From: Geomonas oryzae
GTDB lineage: Bacteria; Desulfobacterota; Desulfuromonadia; Geobacterales; Geobacteraceae
Direction of reading: 5' to 3'
Length of the DNA stretch: 64,000 bases
NCBI RefSeq assembly: GCF_004117875.1
Contig: NZ_RAHW01000006.1
Location: forward strand, 1-64,000
Position 1 is the stretch's first letter. Each line of letters opens with the position of its first letter. The notes beneath the pieces are model-generated. The model saw only the letters and a list, made by a program, of their open reading frames with translations. It was not told the DNA's origin and searched no databases. This document shows, one piece after another, positions 47,125 to 60,112 of the stretch. Made by a program: the position numbers and the translations under genes.

Positions 47125-47153
47125 TTGACCGGGCACAGTAAACTTGCTAATAA
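47125..47153 (+). promoter_or_regulatory. Promoter of lysC
   Basis: TTGACC at 47125-47130, 17-bp spacer, TAATAA at 47148-47153, 70 bp before the lysC ATG. No lysine riboswitch fold was recognised in the short leader. Confidence 0.7.
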
Positions 47154-47222
47154 AGTGTTTCCTATCGCCGGGAGCGAAGGTTCCGGGCGGATCAACAGCA
47201 TATAGATACAAGGAGGACTGAC

Positions 47223-48440
47223 ATGGCTTTGGTTGTCCAAAAGTACGGCGGCACCTCGATGGGTTCCGTCGAACGAATTCGCAACGTCGCCAAGAGGGTG
47301 GCAAAAACCTACGACGCCGGCAACGACATGGTGGTAGTTGTCTCCGCCATGGCAGGTGAAACCAATAAGCTGGTTGCGCTTGCCAACGAGGTCTGCGAAT
47401 TCCCGGACACCCGTGAATACGACGTACTCGTCGCGGCGGGGGAGCAGGTCTCCATCGCCCTTCTGGCCATGTGCCTGAAAGCCATGGGGTACAAGGCGAA
47501 GTCCTACCTCGGGTTCCAGGTTCCCGTCCTCACCGATACCGCCTACAGCAAGGCCCGCATCGAGAGCATCGACGACAAGAAGATGCGCGCCGACCTGAAA
47601 GAGGGGACCATCCTGATCGTCGCCGGTTTCCAGGGTGTCGACGAGTTCGGCAACGTCACCACCTTGGGGCGCGGCGGCTCGGACACCTCTGCGGTGGCAC
47701 TCGCGGCGGCGCTGAAAGCCGACGTCTGCGAGATCTTCACCGACGTGGACGGCGTCTACACCACCGACCCCAACATCTGCAAAGACGCTAAAAAGATCGA
47801 GCGCATCTCTTACGAGGAGATGCTTGAGTTGGCCAGCCTCGGAGCGAAGGTGCTGCAGATCCGCTCCGTCGAGTTCGCCAGCAAGTACAACGTCGACGTA
47901 CACGTCCGCTCGAGCTTCAACGAAAATCTCGGAACCATGGTTACCAAGGAGGATAAAGAAATGGAAGCAGTGCTCGTCTCGGGTATCGCCTACGCCAAGG
48001 ATGAAGTGAAGATCGCCGTCATGCAGGTGCCGGACAAGCCCGGGGTGGCAGCGCAGATCCTCTCGCCGCTTTCCGATGCCAACATCTCCGTCGACATGAT
48101 CGTCCAGAACGTGAGCGAGGCCGGTTCCACCGACTTCACCTTCACCGTGCCCCAGGCCGACTTCAAGAAGGCGCTCACCATCACCAAGGAGACCGCCGAG
48201 GCGATCAACGCGAAAGAAGTCCTCTCCGACGAGAACGTCACCAAGGTATCCATCGTTGGTCTCGGCATGAGGAGCCACGCCGGCGTGGCAACCACCATGT
48301 TCCAGGCGCTCGCCAAGGAAGGGATCAACATCCAGATGATCTCCACCTCCGAAATCAAGATCTCCGTCGTAGTCGACGCGAAATACACCGAGCTCGCCGT
48401 CCGCGTGCTGCACGACGCCTTCGGTCTGGCCGGAAAATAA
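47223..48440 (+). CDS. lysC: Aspartate kinase
   Basis: 405 aa. N-terminal kinase domain ([41 protein letters not shown]) and two C-terminal ACT domains (~265-400; [13 protein letters not shown] and [15 protein letters not shown]). It phosphorylates aspartate, first step to Lys, Met, Thr and (through other routes) diaminopimelate. The ACT pair implies feedback control by lysine and/or threonine. AGGAGG precedes the start. Stands alone, upstream of cimA. Confidence 0.96.
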   Translation: MALVVQKYGGTSMGSVERIRNVAKRVAKTYDAGNDMVVVVSAMAGETNKLVALANEVCEFPDTREYDVLVAAGEQVSIALLAMCLKAMGYKAKSYLGFQVPVLTDTAYSKARIESIDDKKMRADLKEGTILIVAGFQGVDEFGNVTTLGRGGSDTSAVALAAALKADVCEIFTDVDGVYTTDPNICKDAKKIERISYEEMLELASLGAKVLQIRSVEFASKYNVDVHVRSSFNENLGTMVTKEDKEMEAVLVSGIAYAKDEVKIAVMQVPDKPGVAAQILSPLSDANISVDMIVQNVSEAGSTDFTFTVPQADFKKALTITKETAEAINAKEVLSDENVTKVSIVGLGMRSHAGVATTMFQALAKEGINIQMISTSEIKISVVVDAKYTELAVRVLHDAFGLAGK

Positions 48441-48444
48441 CACC

Positions 48445-48572
48445 CGTTCAACGTTCAAGGTTCAACGTTCCGTAAAGGTCCGGGCTTCGGCTCGGGCCTT
48501 TGCGGTACTGCGAGGCGGACGATGACGGCTTTGGCTTTTTGAAATAGAACGTTGAACGTCGAACGTTGAACG
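48445..48572. repeat. Inverted-repeat element of GTTCAACGTT units, family C, copy 2
   Basis: A 26-bp left arm (48445-48470) and reverse-complement right arm (48547-48572), same unit as at 36271-36408, but with an unrelated 76-bp centre. It fills most of the lysC-cimA gap. Confidence 0.85.
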
Positions 48573-48596
48573 TCTTTTGTTGAAGTTGGGGGTGAT

Positions 48597-50183
48597 ATGA
48601 GTCTGGTGAAACTTTACGATACGACGCTTAGGGACGGTACGCAGGCGGAGGACATCTCTTTCCTGGTCGAGGACAAGATCCGCATCGCCCACAAACTGGA
48701 CGAGTGCGGCATTCACTACATCGAGGGGGGATGGCCCGGCAGCAACCCCAAAGACGTCGCCTTCTTCAAGGACATCAAGAAGGAAAAGCTCATCCAGGCG
48801 AAGATCGCCGCCTTCGGCTCGACCCGCCGCGCCAAAATCACCCCCGATAAGGACCAGAACCTGCGCACCCTGGTGGAGTCCAAGGCCGACGCAGCCACCA
48901 TCTTCGGCAAGACCTGGGACTTCCACGTGCACGAGGCGCTCAGGATCCCGCTCGAGGAGAACCTGGAGCTCATCTTCGACTCGCTGGAGTTCCTCAAGAA
49001 GAACATGCCGGAAGTCTTCTACGACGCCGAGCACTTCTTCGACGGCTACAAGTCCAACCCCGAGTACGCCATCAAGACGCTGCAGGCGGCCCAGCAGGCG
49101 GGCGCCGACTGCATCATCCTTTGCGACACCAACGGCGGCTCCATGCCGTACGAGATCGCTGCCATCGTGGACGAGGTGAAGAAGGTGATCTCCACCCCGC
49201 TCGGCATCCACGCCCACAACGACGGCGAGTGCGCCGTGGCGAACTCCATCATCTCGGTGCAGCAGGGGATCGTGCACGTGCAGGGGACCATCAACGGCTT
49301 CGGCGAGCGCTGCGGCAACGCGAACCTCTGCTCCATCATCCCGGCCCTCAAGGCGAAGATGAAGCGCGACTGCATCTCGGACGCGCAGATGAAGACGCTC
49401 AGGGATCTCTCCCGCTACGTCTACGAACTCGCGAACCTCGCGCCCAACAAGCACCAGCCCTACGTCGGCAACTCCGCCTTCGCCCACAAGGGGGGCGTGC
49501 ACGTCTCGGCGATCCAGCGCCACCCGGAGACCTACGAGCACATGCGCCCGGAACTGGTCGGCAACACCACCCGCGTGCTGGTTTCCGACCTCTCGGGTCG
49601 CGCCAACATCCTCGCGAAGGCGACCGAGTTCAACATCAACCTGGACAGCAAGGATCCGGTGACCCTCGAGATCCTCGAGGACATCAAGGCGATGGAGAAC
49701 CGCGGCTACCAGTTCGAGGGGGCGGAGGCCTCCTTCGAGCTCCTGATGAAGCGCGCCCTCGGCACGCACCGCAAGTTCTTCTCCGTGATCGGCTTCCGCG
49801 TCATCGACGAGAAGCGCACAGAGGACGACCAGCCGATCTCCGAGGCGACCATCAAGGTCAAGGTGGGGGGGAAGGTCGAGCACACCGCATCCGAGGGGCA
49901 TGGCCCCGTGAACGCCCTCGACAACGCGCTCAGAAAGGCGCTCGAGAAGTTCTACCCTAAGTTGAAGGACGTGAAGCTGCACGACTACAAGGTGCGCGTG
50001 CTTCCGGCGGGGCAGGGGACGGCTTCTTCGATCCGCGTTCTCATCGAGAGCGGCGACAAGGAAGGGCGCTGGGGCACCGTCGGCGTTTCCAGCAACGTCA
50101 TCGAGGCCTCCTACCAGGCCCTCATCGACGCCATCGAGTTCAAGCTGCACAAGGACGAGGAGACGGCGGCACCCAAGAAATGA
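48597..50183 (+). CDS. cimA: (R)-citramalate synthase
   Basis: 528 aa. HMGL-like TIM barrel with [27 protein letters not shown] and [13 protein letters not shown] (metal ligands), then the LeuA-type regulatory domain from ~400. Length and the GTQAED variant fit CimA rather than 2-isopropylmalate synthase. It joins pyruvate and acetyl-CoA to citramalate, the threonine-independent route to isoleucine known in Geobacter. The stop overlaps the ComEA-like start (ATGA). Confidence 0.94.
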   Translation: MSLVKLYDTTLRDGTQAEDISFLVEDKIRIAHKLDECGIHYIEGGWPGSNPKDVAFFKDIKKEKLIQAKIAAFGSTRRAKITPDKDQNLRTLVESKADAATIFGKTWDFHVHEALRIPLEENLELIFDSLEFLKKNMPEVFYDAEHFFDGYKSNPEYAIKTLQAAQQAGADCIILCDTNGGSMPYEIAAIVDEVKKVISTPLGIHAHNDGECAVANSIISVQQGIVHVQGTINGFGERCGNANLCSIIPALKAKMKRDCISDAQMKTLRDLSRYVYELANLAPNKHQPYVGNSAFAHKGGVHVSAIQRHPETYEHMRPELVGNTTRVLVSDLSGRANILAKATEFNINLDSKDPVTLEILEDIKAMENRGYQFEGAEASFELLMKRALGTHRKFFSVIGFRVIDEKRTEDDQPISEATIKVKVGGKVEHTASEGHGPVNALDNALRKALEKFYPKLKDVKLHDYKVRVLPAGQGTASSIRVLIESGDKEGRWGTVGVSSNVIEASYQALIDAIEFKLHKDEETAAPKK

Positions 50184-50737
50184 TGCCGAGGAGCCAGCGA
50201 CTCGCCCTATGGTGTCTCGCCCTGGCCCTCACCCTGCCGCTTTACATCAAAGGCCGCATCCCCACCACGAAAGGTGAGGATGCGGCCTTTTCTCGTTTCA
50301 CTGGGCAGACCGTGACGGTGCGCCTGACGGGGGACCTGCCGCGTCCGGGCGTGTATCGCCTCCCCAAGGGGGTAGATGCGGCCGCCGCCATTAAAATGAC
50401 GCTCCCCTGCGCCGAGGTTGCGGTAAGCGTCAGAGGATCCGACAGTTGCGTGCTTGCCAGCGGGGATGTCGTCGCCTTTCGCCGGGATCGATCAGGTAAA
50501 TATTTGTTTTTATTGGGTGTGATGACTGCCAGGGAGCGCATGCTCCTCGGAGTGCCGCTGGACCCGGACCTCTTAAGCGAGACGGAATGGGCCCTTCTGC
50601 CGGGGATCGGGGCGGCACTATCCCGGCGTATCATCGAGGACCGTCAGGAAAATGGCGCTTTCGGTGCTGTGGAAGGGTTGTTGCGGGTGCCGGGGATCGG
50701 CCCCGGCAAGCTCGCGGCGATCAAAAGATATTTTTAA
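50180..50737 (+). CDS. ComEA-like SLBB / helix-hairpin-helix protein
   Basis: 185 aa. N-terminal membrane anchor (~8-24), an SLBB-like segment ([20 protein letters not shown]), then paired helix-hairpin-helix motifs at the end ([20 protein letters not shown] and [19 protein letters not shown]). This layout matches ComEA-type DNA-binding proteins, which bind DNA outside the inner membrane during uptake. A competence role is not shown for this organism. Coupled to cimA. Confidence 0.83.
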   Translation: MMPRSQRLALWCLALALTLPLYIKGRIPTTKGEDAAFSRFTGQTVTVRLTGDLPRPGVYRLPKGVDAAAAIKMTLPCAEVAVSVRGSDSCVLASGDVVAFRRDRSGKYLFLLGVMTARERMLLGVPLDPDLLSETEWALLPGIGAALSRRIIEDRQENGAFGAVEGLLRVPGIGPGKLAAIKRYF

Positions 50738-50891
50738 TGCGCTGCAACAGGGCCTTTTTGCGAAAGGTTCCTTCGAAAAGGAGTAATCGCGACATTACAA
50801 CTTACTCATATTTTCCTTCTTGGCATGTTAGGTGAAATATACGAACCCACATGAAGTTCTTTAATCAACTTTCTGTTGGGAGGTATGGCTT

Positions 50892-51047
50892 ATGAAATGC
50901 CCTAAATGCAAAGGTAGGATGTTTGCCGAGAAATATTACGACTTCGTGAGGTCCTTCGACGCTTGGAAGTGCACCTGCTGCGGCGAGGTGCTCGACCCGA
51001 CCATCCTGGCCAACAGGGCAAGGAACTTCAACAGCCTCCTCGGCTGA
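50892..51047 (+). CDS. 51-aa double-CxxC zinc-ribbon protein
   Basis: Read by hand: starts MKCPKCKGRMFAEKYYDFVR, then CTCCGE, ending in a helical tail LANRARNFNSLLG. Two CxxC pairs 30 residues apart make a zinc ribbon. GGGAGG lies 11 bp upstream and a terminator follows, so it is a stand-alone gene. Function unknown. Confidence 0.75.
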   Translation: MKCPKCKGRMFAEKYYDFVRSFDAWKCTCCGEVLDPTILANRARNFNSLLG

Positions 51048-51072
51048 TACTGAGACGATAAAAGAACAGCGA

Positions 51073-51104
51073 AGGGGGACCGCTCAAGCGGCCCCCCTTT
51101 TTTC
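51073..51104 (+). terminator. Terminator after the zinc-ribbon gene
   Basis: GGGGGACCGCT pairs with AGCGGCCCCCC (one mismatch), followed by six T. Confidence 0.85.
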
Positions 51105-51119
51105 TTGCTGATTTTGGGC

Positions 51120-51148
51120 TTGACAGCTCTGGGCCGGTCCGTTATAAA
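51120..51148 (+). promoter_or_regulatory. Promoter of the Rrf2 regulator gene
   Basis: TTGACA at 51120-51125, 17-bp spacer, TATAAA at 51143-51148. Very close to sigma-70 consensus. Confidence 0.8.
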
Positions 51149-51150
51149 AG

Positions 51151-51165
51151 GGATCAAATTGGTCC
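51151..51165 (+). promoter_or_regulatory. Candidate Rrf2 operator (autoregulatory)
   Basis: Imperfect palindrome GGATCAAATTGGTCC overlapping the expected transcription start of the Rrf2 gene. A related 15-mer precedes cydA at 51616-51630. Confidence 0.6.
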
Positions 51166-51179
51166 TAAAGGTGTTTTTT

Positions 51180-51596
51180 ATGATGGAACTAACCCGAAAG
51201 GGAGAATACGCAATCCGCGGCATCATCTATCTGGCCCAGCAGCCGCCGGGTCGGGTCTCGCTTATCAGCGAGATCGCCGCCGCCGCGGAAGTCCCGCAGA
51301 CATTCCTCGCCAAGATATTCCAGAGCTTCGCCAAGCTCGGTCTGGTCACCTCTTCGCGCGGCACCGGGGGCGGCTTCGTCCTGGCCCGTCCCGCGTCCAC
51401 CATCACCCTGCGTGAGGTGGTGGAGGCGGTCGAGGGGCCGATCCTGCCTAACCGCTGCCTTCTGGGGAGCGCCTGCGACAGGGGAGGACCCTGCCGCGTC
51501 CATGCCGTCTGGAAACAGGTGCAGACCGAGGTGGTCTCCATTCTCGACGCCGTCACCATAGATACCCTCGCGCGCAGCCCCGACTGCAAAAGTTAA
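51180..51596 (+). CDS. Rrf2-family transcriptional regulator, probably Fe-S binding
   Basis: 138 aa from the ATG at 51180 (a second ATG follows directly). An N-terminal winged helix (MMELTRKGEYAIRGIIYLAQ; helix-turn-helix near 30-55) and the C-terminal three-cysteine motif C-x5-C-x5-C (CLLGSACDRGGPC). IscR and NsrR use similar cysteines to hold an Fe-S cluster, so it is likely a redox, iron or NO sensor. The target is inferred: the same palindrome lies at its own promoter and before cydAB. Confidence 0.9.
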   Translation: MMELTRKGEYAIRGIIYLAQQPPGRVSLISEIAAAAEVPQTFLAKIFQSFAKLGLVTSSRGTGGGFVLARPASTITLREVVEAVEGPILPNRCLLGSACDRGGPCRVHAVWKQVQTEVVSILDAVTIDTLARSPDCKS

Positions 51597-51615
51597 AATT
51601 TTTTGTAAACAATTA

Positions 51616-51630
51616 GGATAAAGAAGGTCC
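51616..51630 (+). promoter_or_regulatory. Second candidate Rrf2 operator, upstream of cydA
   Basis: GGATAAAGAAGGTCC, 11 of 15 identical to 51151-51165 with the same GGAT...GGTCC arms and spacing, 88-102 bp before the cydA ATG. Confidence 0.55.
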
Positions 51631-51717
51631 TGTTTGTCTTTTGTGAGCGTTAATATCAACAACGGCTGAGCCGGCCCCACAGGCCAAAAGTTTCAATTTA
51701 ATCAAAGGAGCGAAAAA

Positions 51718-53061
51718 ATGGATGTACTAACCCTGAGCAGGCTGCAGTTTGCCGTCACCAGCATGTTCCACTTCATCTTCGTCCCGCTCACCCTCGGGCT
51801 CTCGGTCTTCGTGGCCATGGTGGAGACCCGCTACGTGCTGACCGGCAATGAGATGTACAAGAGGATGGCCAAGTTCTGGGGCAAACTGTTCCTGATCAAC
51901 TTCGCGCTGGGCGTGGTGACCGGCATCACCCTGGAGTTCCAGTTCGGCATGAACTGGGCCGAGTACTCCCGCTACGTGGGGGACATCTTCGGGGCCCCCC
52001 TGGCCATCGAGGCCACTGTGGCCTTCTTCATGGAGTCGGTCTTCATCGGCGTATGGGCCTTCGGATGGAACAAGGTCGGCAGGAGGTTTCATGCCTTCTC
52101 GATCTGGATGGTCGCCATTGCCACGAACCTTTCCGGCCTCTGGATCCTGCTTGCTAACGGCTGGATGCAGCACCCGGTAGGGTACGTGCTCAGAAACGGC
52201 CGCGCCGAGATGGTGGACTTTCTCGCCCTTATTACCAACCCCTTCGGTCTCTTGAAGTTCGGGCACCAGATCGTTTCCGGTTACACCGTAGCCGCTTTCT
52301 TCGTCATGGGCATCTCCGCCTACCATCTGCTTAAGGCACGCAACCGCGAGTTCTTCAAAGCCTCCTTCACCATGGCCGCCGGCTTCGCCCTCTTCGCCAC
52401 CATCATGGTCGCGGTGATCGGCGACTTCCATGCCGCCGACGTCGCGAAGACGCAGCCGGCCAAGTTCGCCGCCATGGAGGCGGTCTGGAACACCTGTAAC
52501 AACGCTCCCATGCATCTGATCGCCTTCCCGGACGCAAAGAACGAGTGCAACCTGGTCTCCGCGCTCCCGGTTCCGGGGCTCTTAAGCTTCCTCGCCTTCC
52601 ATGACTCCAACGCCGAGATCCGCGGCATCACCTCTTTCCCGAAGGACGAACGCCCGCCGGTCCTCCCGGTCTTCCTGAGCTTCCGCCTCATGGTCGGGCT
52701 CGGCACCTTCTTCATCGTGGTTGCTGCCGCCGCGTTCTTCTTAGCCAAAAACGGTCTCCTCGAGAAGTACCCCCTGTTCCTGAAACTGCTGGTCCTCACC
52801 ATCCCGCTGCCGTACATCGCGAACCAGCTCGGCTGGATCGTCTCCGAACTGGGAAGACAGCCATGGATCGTGTACGGGCTGATGAAGACCTCCGACGCGG
52901 TCTCCAAGTCGCTCGAGATGTCGCAGGTGGTCGGGTCGCTCGCAGGCTTCACGCTCCTCTACGGCCTGCTGGGCTTCGTGGACATCTACCTGCTGACCAA
53001 GTTCGCCCGCAAAGGGCCTGAAGAAACTCATGTCGGCGCCACCGGCGCTTTCGGAAACTAG
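51718..53061 (+). CDS. cydA: Cytochrome bd quinol oxidase subunit I, short Q-loop type
   Basis: 447 aa. LSRLQFAVTSMFHFIFVPLTLG starts the protein with the heme-ligand His; QFGMNWAEYSRYVGDIFGAPLAIE and GRQPWIVYGLMKT are CydA signatures. At 447 aa it lacks the long Q-loop insert of E. coli CydA (522 aa). With CydB it reduces O2 to water using quinol, with high affinity and NO tolerance. AAAGGAG precedes the start. Confidence 0.95.
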   Translation: MDVLTLSRLQFAVTSMFHFIFVPLTLGLSVFVAMVETRYVLTGNEMYKRMAKFWGKLFLINFALGVVTGITLEFQFGMNWAEYSRYVGDIFGAPLAIEATVAFFMESVFIGVWAFGWNKVGRRFHAFSIWMVAIATNLSGLWILLANGWMQHPVGYVLRNGRAEMVDFLALITNPFGLLKFGHQIVSGYTVAAFFVMGISAYHLLKARNREFFKASFTMAAGFALFATIMVAVIGDFHAADVAKTQPAKFAAMEAVWNTCNNAPMHLIAFPDAKNECNLVSALPVPGLLSFLAFHDSNAEIRGITSFPKDERPPVLPVFLSFRLMVGLGTFFIVVAAAAFFLAKNGLLEKYPLFLKLLVLTIPLPYIANQLGWIVSELGRQPWIVYGLMKTSDAVSKSLEMSQVVGSLAGFTLLYGLLGFVDIYLLTKFARKGPEETHVGATGAFGN

Positions 53062-53071
53062 GGGGGAAACA

Positions 53072-54100
53072 ATGGATCTGCATATCGTATGGTTTGTGCT
53101 TTGGGGTGTCCTTTGGGCCGTTTACTTCATGCTCGACGGTTTCGTGCTCGGCGCCGGGATGCTGCACCGCGTCCTCGGTAGAAACGACAGCGACCGCCGC
53201 GTCATCATCAACAGCTTCGGCCCGGTGTGGGACGGCAACGAGGTCTGGCTGATCACGGCCGGCGGCGCTACCTTCGCCGCGTTTCCGACCACCTACGCCC
53301 TCATGTTCAGCTACCTTTACACGCCGCTGCTGCTCCTTCTCTTCGGGCTCATCGTGCGCGGGGTCTCCTTCGAGTTCCGCAGCAAGGAAGACGGGGCCGC
53401 CTGGAGAGGGGGATGGGACTGGGCCATCGTACTTTCCAGCTTCATCCCGGCGCTTCTTTTCGGCGTGGCCTTCGGCAACATCTTCTCCGGGCTCCCCATG
53501 GACCAGGCCGGCTACCACGGCTCGCTTCTCGCCCTTTTGAACCCTTACGGCATCGTGAGCGGGCTTCTCTTCGTGATGCTCTTCGCCGTGCACGGCGCCC
53601 TCTACGTTGCCGTGAAGACCACCGGGGATCTGAGCCGTCGTGCCGAGAGCCTTGCGAAGACCCTGTGGGTGCCGCTTCTGCTGGTTGCGGTCCTCTTCCT
53701 TGGTTACACCAACTTCGCCACCAAGCTCTACGACAACTACCTTAAGGCGCCGGTCTTCCTGGTCGTGCCGCTGGTCGCGGTGGGCGCTCTGGTCGGGGTG
53801 CGCATGCTTCTTGGCGCGGGGAACGCGCTTACCGCCTTCGCCGCCTCCTGCGTCACCATCCTGGGGGTGGTCGGCACCGGCGTAATCGGGCTCTTCCCGA
53901 ACCTCATCCCGTCGAGCCTCGATGCGCTTTACAGCCTCACCATCTACAACAGCTCCTCTTCCGATTACACGCTGAAGATCATGACGACGGTCGCCTTCAT
54001 CTTCGTGCCGATCGTCATCCTGTACAAGATCTGGGTCTACCGGCTCTTCAGGGACCGGGTCACCGCCGAGGCGGTTGCCGCCGATCACGAGGCCTATTAG
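53072..54100 (+). CDS. cydB: Cytochrome bd quinol oxidase subunit II
   Basis: 342 aa from the ATG at 53072 (GGGGGG-rich site upstream; earlier in-frame codons overlap cydA and are not used). About eight to nine membrane segments; WGVLWAVYFMLDGFVLGAGML and GPVWDGNEVWLI are CydB signatures. Starts 10 bp after cydA. No cydX-like peptide was found after it. Confidence 0.95.
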   Translation: MDLHIVWFVLWGVLWAVYFMLDGFVLGAGMLHRVLGRNDSDRRVIINSFGPVWDGNEVWLITAGGATFAAFPTTYALMFSYLYTPLLLLLFGLIVRGVSFEFRSKEDGAAWRGGWDWAIVLSSFIPALLFGVAFGNIFSGLPMDQAGYHGSLLALLNPYGIVSGLLFVMLFAVHGALYVAVKTTGDLSRRAESLAKTLWVPLLLVAVLFLGYTNFATKLYDNYLKAPVFLVVPLVAVGALVGVRMLLGAGNALTAFAASCVTILGVVGTGVIGLFPNLIPSSLDALYSLTIYNSSSSDYTLKIMTTVAFIFVPIVILYKIWVYRLFRDRVTAEAVAADHEAY

Positions 54101-54114
54101 CACGGTCCTTCATG

Positions 54115-54146
54115 GCCGCCCCCCACGCGAAGGGGGGGCGGCTTTT
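54115..54146 (+). terminator. Terminator of cydAB
   Basis: 10-bp stem GCCGCCCCCC (54115-54124) with 54133-54142, then TTTT. Confidence 0.85.
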
Positions 54147-54214
54147 CCCTTTTCGGGGTGTGATCGCGCGCACGCCGGCCGCAGCTAAGCGATTAAAGCG
54201 AAACCATTTCTATA

Positions 54215-54244
54215 TTGACAAGTTCCCGTCCCCTTTGCTACTTT
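54215..54244 (+). promoter_or_regulatory. Candidate promoter of tig-clpP-clpX
   Basis: TTGACA at 54215-54220, 18-bp spacer, TACTTT at 54239-54244, giving a ~170-nt leader before tig. Confidence 0.55.
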
Positions 54245-54418
54245 ACCCTCTTGTCGTGCCCCTAAGCGAACAGCTCCGGTGCCCATTCCCCTTCCGGGAG
54301 GCAGCTTTTCTAGCGGATGCCCCGACAGAACCCGTCCCACAACTCCCCCCAGACAACCATGCACGAGGCGTTACGGCAGAAAGGCTGCCATATAAAGTGA
54401 ACAAAGAGAGGACTTTTC

Positions 54419-55735
54419 ATGCAGATCAACGTTGAATCGGTCAACAGCATCAAGAAGAAGCTGAACTTCGAAATTCCGGCGGACAAAGTTTCTGCTGAAG
54501 TCGACAAGGCTTATGCCGAAATAAGGAAGCATGCCGCCATTAAAGGGTTCCGCAAGGGCAAGGTCCCGATGGGCCTGATAGAGAAGCATTACGGCGAGAA
54601 GATGGCCGAGGATGTCGTGAAAAACCTCATCAGCGACACCTACTTCAAGGCTGTGACCGACCATGGGATCGAAGCGGTCGCCTATCCGGTGATCGAGAAC
54701 GGACCCCTCAAGAAAGGCGAACCGTTCAAGTACTCCGCTACCGTGGAAGTTTTCCCGAAGGTGGAGCTCAAGGAGTATCTCGACCTCGAGGTGCAGAAAG
54801 AGAAGCTCGAACTCGATGCGGCCGTGGTCGACGCCCGTCTCAAGGAGATGCAGGAGCGCATGGCCCAGTTGGCGCCCGCCCCGGAAGGGCACGCAGCCAA
54901 GCTCGGCGACTTCGTGACCTTCGATTTCAAGGGTTCCATGGACGGCGTTCCGTTCGAGGGTGGGGCCGCTGAGGACTTCCAGCTGGAACTCGGCTCCGGC
55001 CGTTTCATCCCGGGCTTCGAGGACCAGATGGTCGGCCTGACCGCCGGTGCGGCCACCACCATCACGGTGACCTTCCCGGAAGGGTACGGTTCCGCCGAGC
55101 TCGCCGGCAAGCCGGCTCAGTTCGAGATCGTCGTCAAGGAGATCAAGGCCAAGGAACTCCCCGAACTGAACGACGACTTCGCCAAGGAGTTCGGTGAAGA
55201 GTTCGAGACCCTGGACCTTTTGAAGGCGAAACTCGCCGAGATCAACCAGGCCCAGGAAGAGGCACGCATCGCCGGCGAACTGCGCGAGCGCGTCTTCAGG
55301 GCTCTGGTCGCGAAGAACGACCTCGAGGTGCCGGAGGCCATGGTGGATCGCCAGGTGCAGATGATGCTGGAAAACACCAAGCAGCGCCTCGCCTCCCAGC
55401 GGATGTCCCTGGAGATGATGGGGATGACCGACGACACCTACAAGGCCCAGTTCCGCGGCGTGGCCAAGGACCAGGTGAAGGGCTCCCTCATCGTCGAGGC
55501 CGTCGCCGAGAAGGAAGGGGTTCAGGTGACCGAGGAGGAGTTCGAGGCTCAGCTCGAGCAGATCTCGGCGCAGACCGGCCAGCCGATCGAGAAGGTACAG
55601 CAGCTCTATAAGACCAACGAAAGGGCCAAGGACAGCCTCATGGCCCAGATGCGGGAAGACAAGGCGGTCCAGTTCATCATCGAACGCGCCAAGGTGACCG
55701 AGGTTCCCAAGGCGGAAATCGCCGAAAACAAATAG
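54419..55735 (+). CDS. tig: Trigger factor
   Basis: 438 aa. Ribosome-binding N-terminal domain with [17 protein letters not shown] (signature at ~40-56), FKBP-type PPIase domain (~150-245; [20 protein letters not shown]) and a helical C-terminal chaperone domain. Folds nascent chains and catalyses prolyl isomerisation. First gene of the conserved tig-clpP-clpX-lon run. Confidence 0.96.
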   Translation: MQINVESVNSIKKKLNFEIPADKVSAEVDKAYAEIRKHAAIKGFRKGKVPMGLIEKHYGEKMAEDVVKNLISDTYFKAVTDHGIEAVAYPVIENGPLKKGEPFKYSATVEVFPKVELKEYLDLEVQKEKLELDAAVVDARLKEMQERMAQLAPAPEGHAAKLGDFVTFDFKGSMDGVPFEGGAAEDFQLELGSGRFIPGFEDQMVGLTAGAATTITVTFPEGYGSAELAGKPAQFEIVVKEIKAKELPELNDDFAKEFGEEFETLDLLKAKLAEINQAQEEARIAGELRERVFRALVAKNDLEVPEAMVDRQVQMMLENTKQRLASQRMSLEMMGMTDDTYKAQFRGVAKDQVKGSLIVEAVAEKEGVQVTEEEFEAQLEQISAQTGQPIEKVQQLYKTNERAKDSLMAQMREDKAVQFIIERAKVTEVPKAEIAENK

Positions 55736-55743
55736 GAGATTCC

Positions 55744-56339
<596 letters not shown>

Positions 56340-56343
<4 letters not shown>

Positions 56344-57593
56344 GCAGAAGAGATGACCGTTCCGATACGCTGATCTGTTCCTTTTGCGGGAAGAGCCAGG
56401 AAGAGGTGAAGAAGCTTATTGCGGGGCCGACGGTCTACATCTGCGACGAATGCATCGAGCTTTGCAACGACATCATCGCGGAGGAGTCCAAGCTTGAAGA
56501 CGCAACGGGCCCTGACGTGAGGAAGCTTCCCAAGCCGCAGGAGATCAAGGAGGTCCTGGACGAGTACGTCATCGGCCAGGAACGCGCCAAGAAGGTCCTT
56601 GCCGTCGCGGTGTACAACCACTACAAGCGCGTCGAGGCGCCCGTGAAAGCGGGGGACGTCGAGATGCAGAAGAGCAACATCCTGCTTCTGGGCCCCACCG
56701 GCTCGGGCAAGACGCTGCTCGCCCAGACCCTGGCCCGCATCCTCAAGGTCCCGTTTGCCATGGCGGATGCCACCAACCTGACCGAAGCGGGTTACGTCGG
56801 CGAGGACGTCGAGAACATCATCCTCACCCTGTTGCAGGCCGCCGACTACGACGTCGAGAAGGCGCAGAAGGGGATCATCTACATCGACGAGATCGACAAG
56901 ATCGCCAGGAAGTCCGACTCCCCCTCCATCACCCGCGACGTCTCGGGCGAGGGGGTGCAGCAGGCACTTCTGAAGATCATCGAGGGGACCGTTGCCAGCG
57001 TGCCTCCCAAGGGGGGACGCAAGCACCCGCAGCAGGAGTTCCTGAAGGTCGACACGACCAACATCCTCTTCATCTGCGGCGGCGCCTTCCCGGGGCTCGA
57101 CAGCGTCATCCAGCAGAGGATCGGCGTGAAGACGCTCGGCTTCGGCGCCGACGTCAAGAAGAAGGTGGAGAAGAAGGCGGGCGAACTCCTGGCGGGGGTG
57201 ACCCCGGAGGACCTCCTGAAGTTCGGCTTCATCCCCGAGTTCGTCGGGCGTCTCCCCATGCTCGCATCGCTTTCCGAGCTGGACGAGGAGGCCATGGTGC
57301 AGATCCTCAAGGAGCCGAAAAACGCGCTGATCAAGCAGTACCAGAAGCTGTTCGAGATGGAGCACGTGAAGCTCAAGTTCACCGACGGCTCCATGATCGC
57401 CATCGCCCGCGAAGCGCTCAAGAGAAAGACCGGCGCCCGCGGCCTCCGTTCCATCCTGGAGAACGCCATGCTCGACATCATGTACGAGATCCCGTCCCAG
57501 AGCATGGTGAAGGAGGTGGTCATCAGCGAAGAGGTGATCTACAACAAGGAAAAACCGATCATCGTCTACGAGAACGTGGCGGAAAGCGCCTAA
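56340..57593 (+). CDS. clpX: ATP-dependent Clp protease ATP-binding subunit ClpX
   Basis: 417 aa from a TTG at 56340 that overlaps the clpP stop. N-terminal C4 zinc finger (CSFCGK ... CDECIELC), Walker A GPTGSGKT, Walker B YIDEIDK, and pore/sensor motifs. Unfolds substrates for ClpP. The TTG start and overlap suggest coupling to clpP translation. Confidence 0.97.
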
Positions 57594-57602
57594 CAGGACA
57601 AT

Positions 57603-60026
<2,424 letters not shown>

Positions 60027-60045
60027 AAAAAAGTTAGAAAAAAGG

Positions 60046-60075
60046 TTGACAGCCCGAAGCGGGCTCTGATATAAG
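60046..60075 (+). promoter_or_regulatory. Promoter of the HU gene
   Basis: TTGACA at 60046-60051, 18-bp spacer, TATAAG at 60070-60075. The spacer contains the small hairpin AGCCC-GAAGC-GGGCT. Confidence 0.7.
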
Positions 60076-60112
60076 GTGGCTTCACTTTGCGATGCATCTC
60101 TAGGAGGAACTA

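Larger units (their letters stand above)
54101..54418. other. Intergenic region between cydB and tig
   Basis: A 318-bp gap holding the cydAB terminator and the tig promoter. The remainder shows no gene or repeat. Confidence 0.6.

Noticed and set aside
47056-47222. Lysine riboswitch in front of lysC
   Set aside because: The leader after the promoter is only about 60-70 nt, too short for the lysine aptamer.
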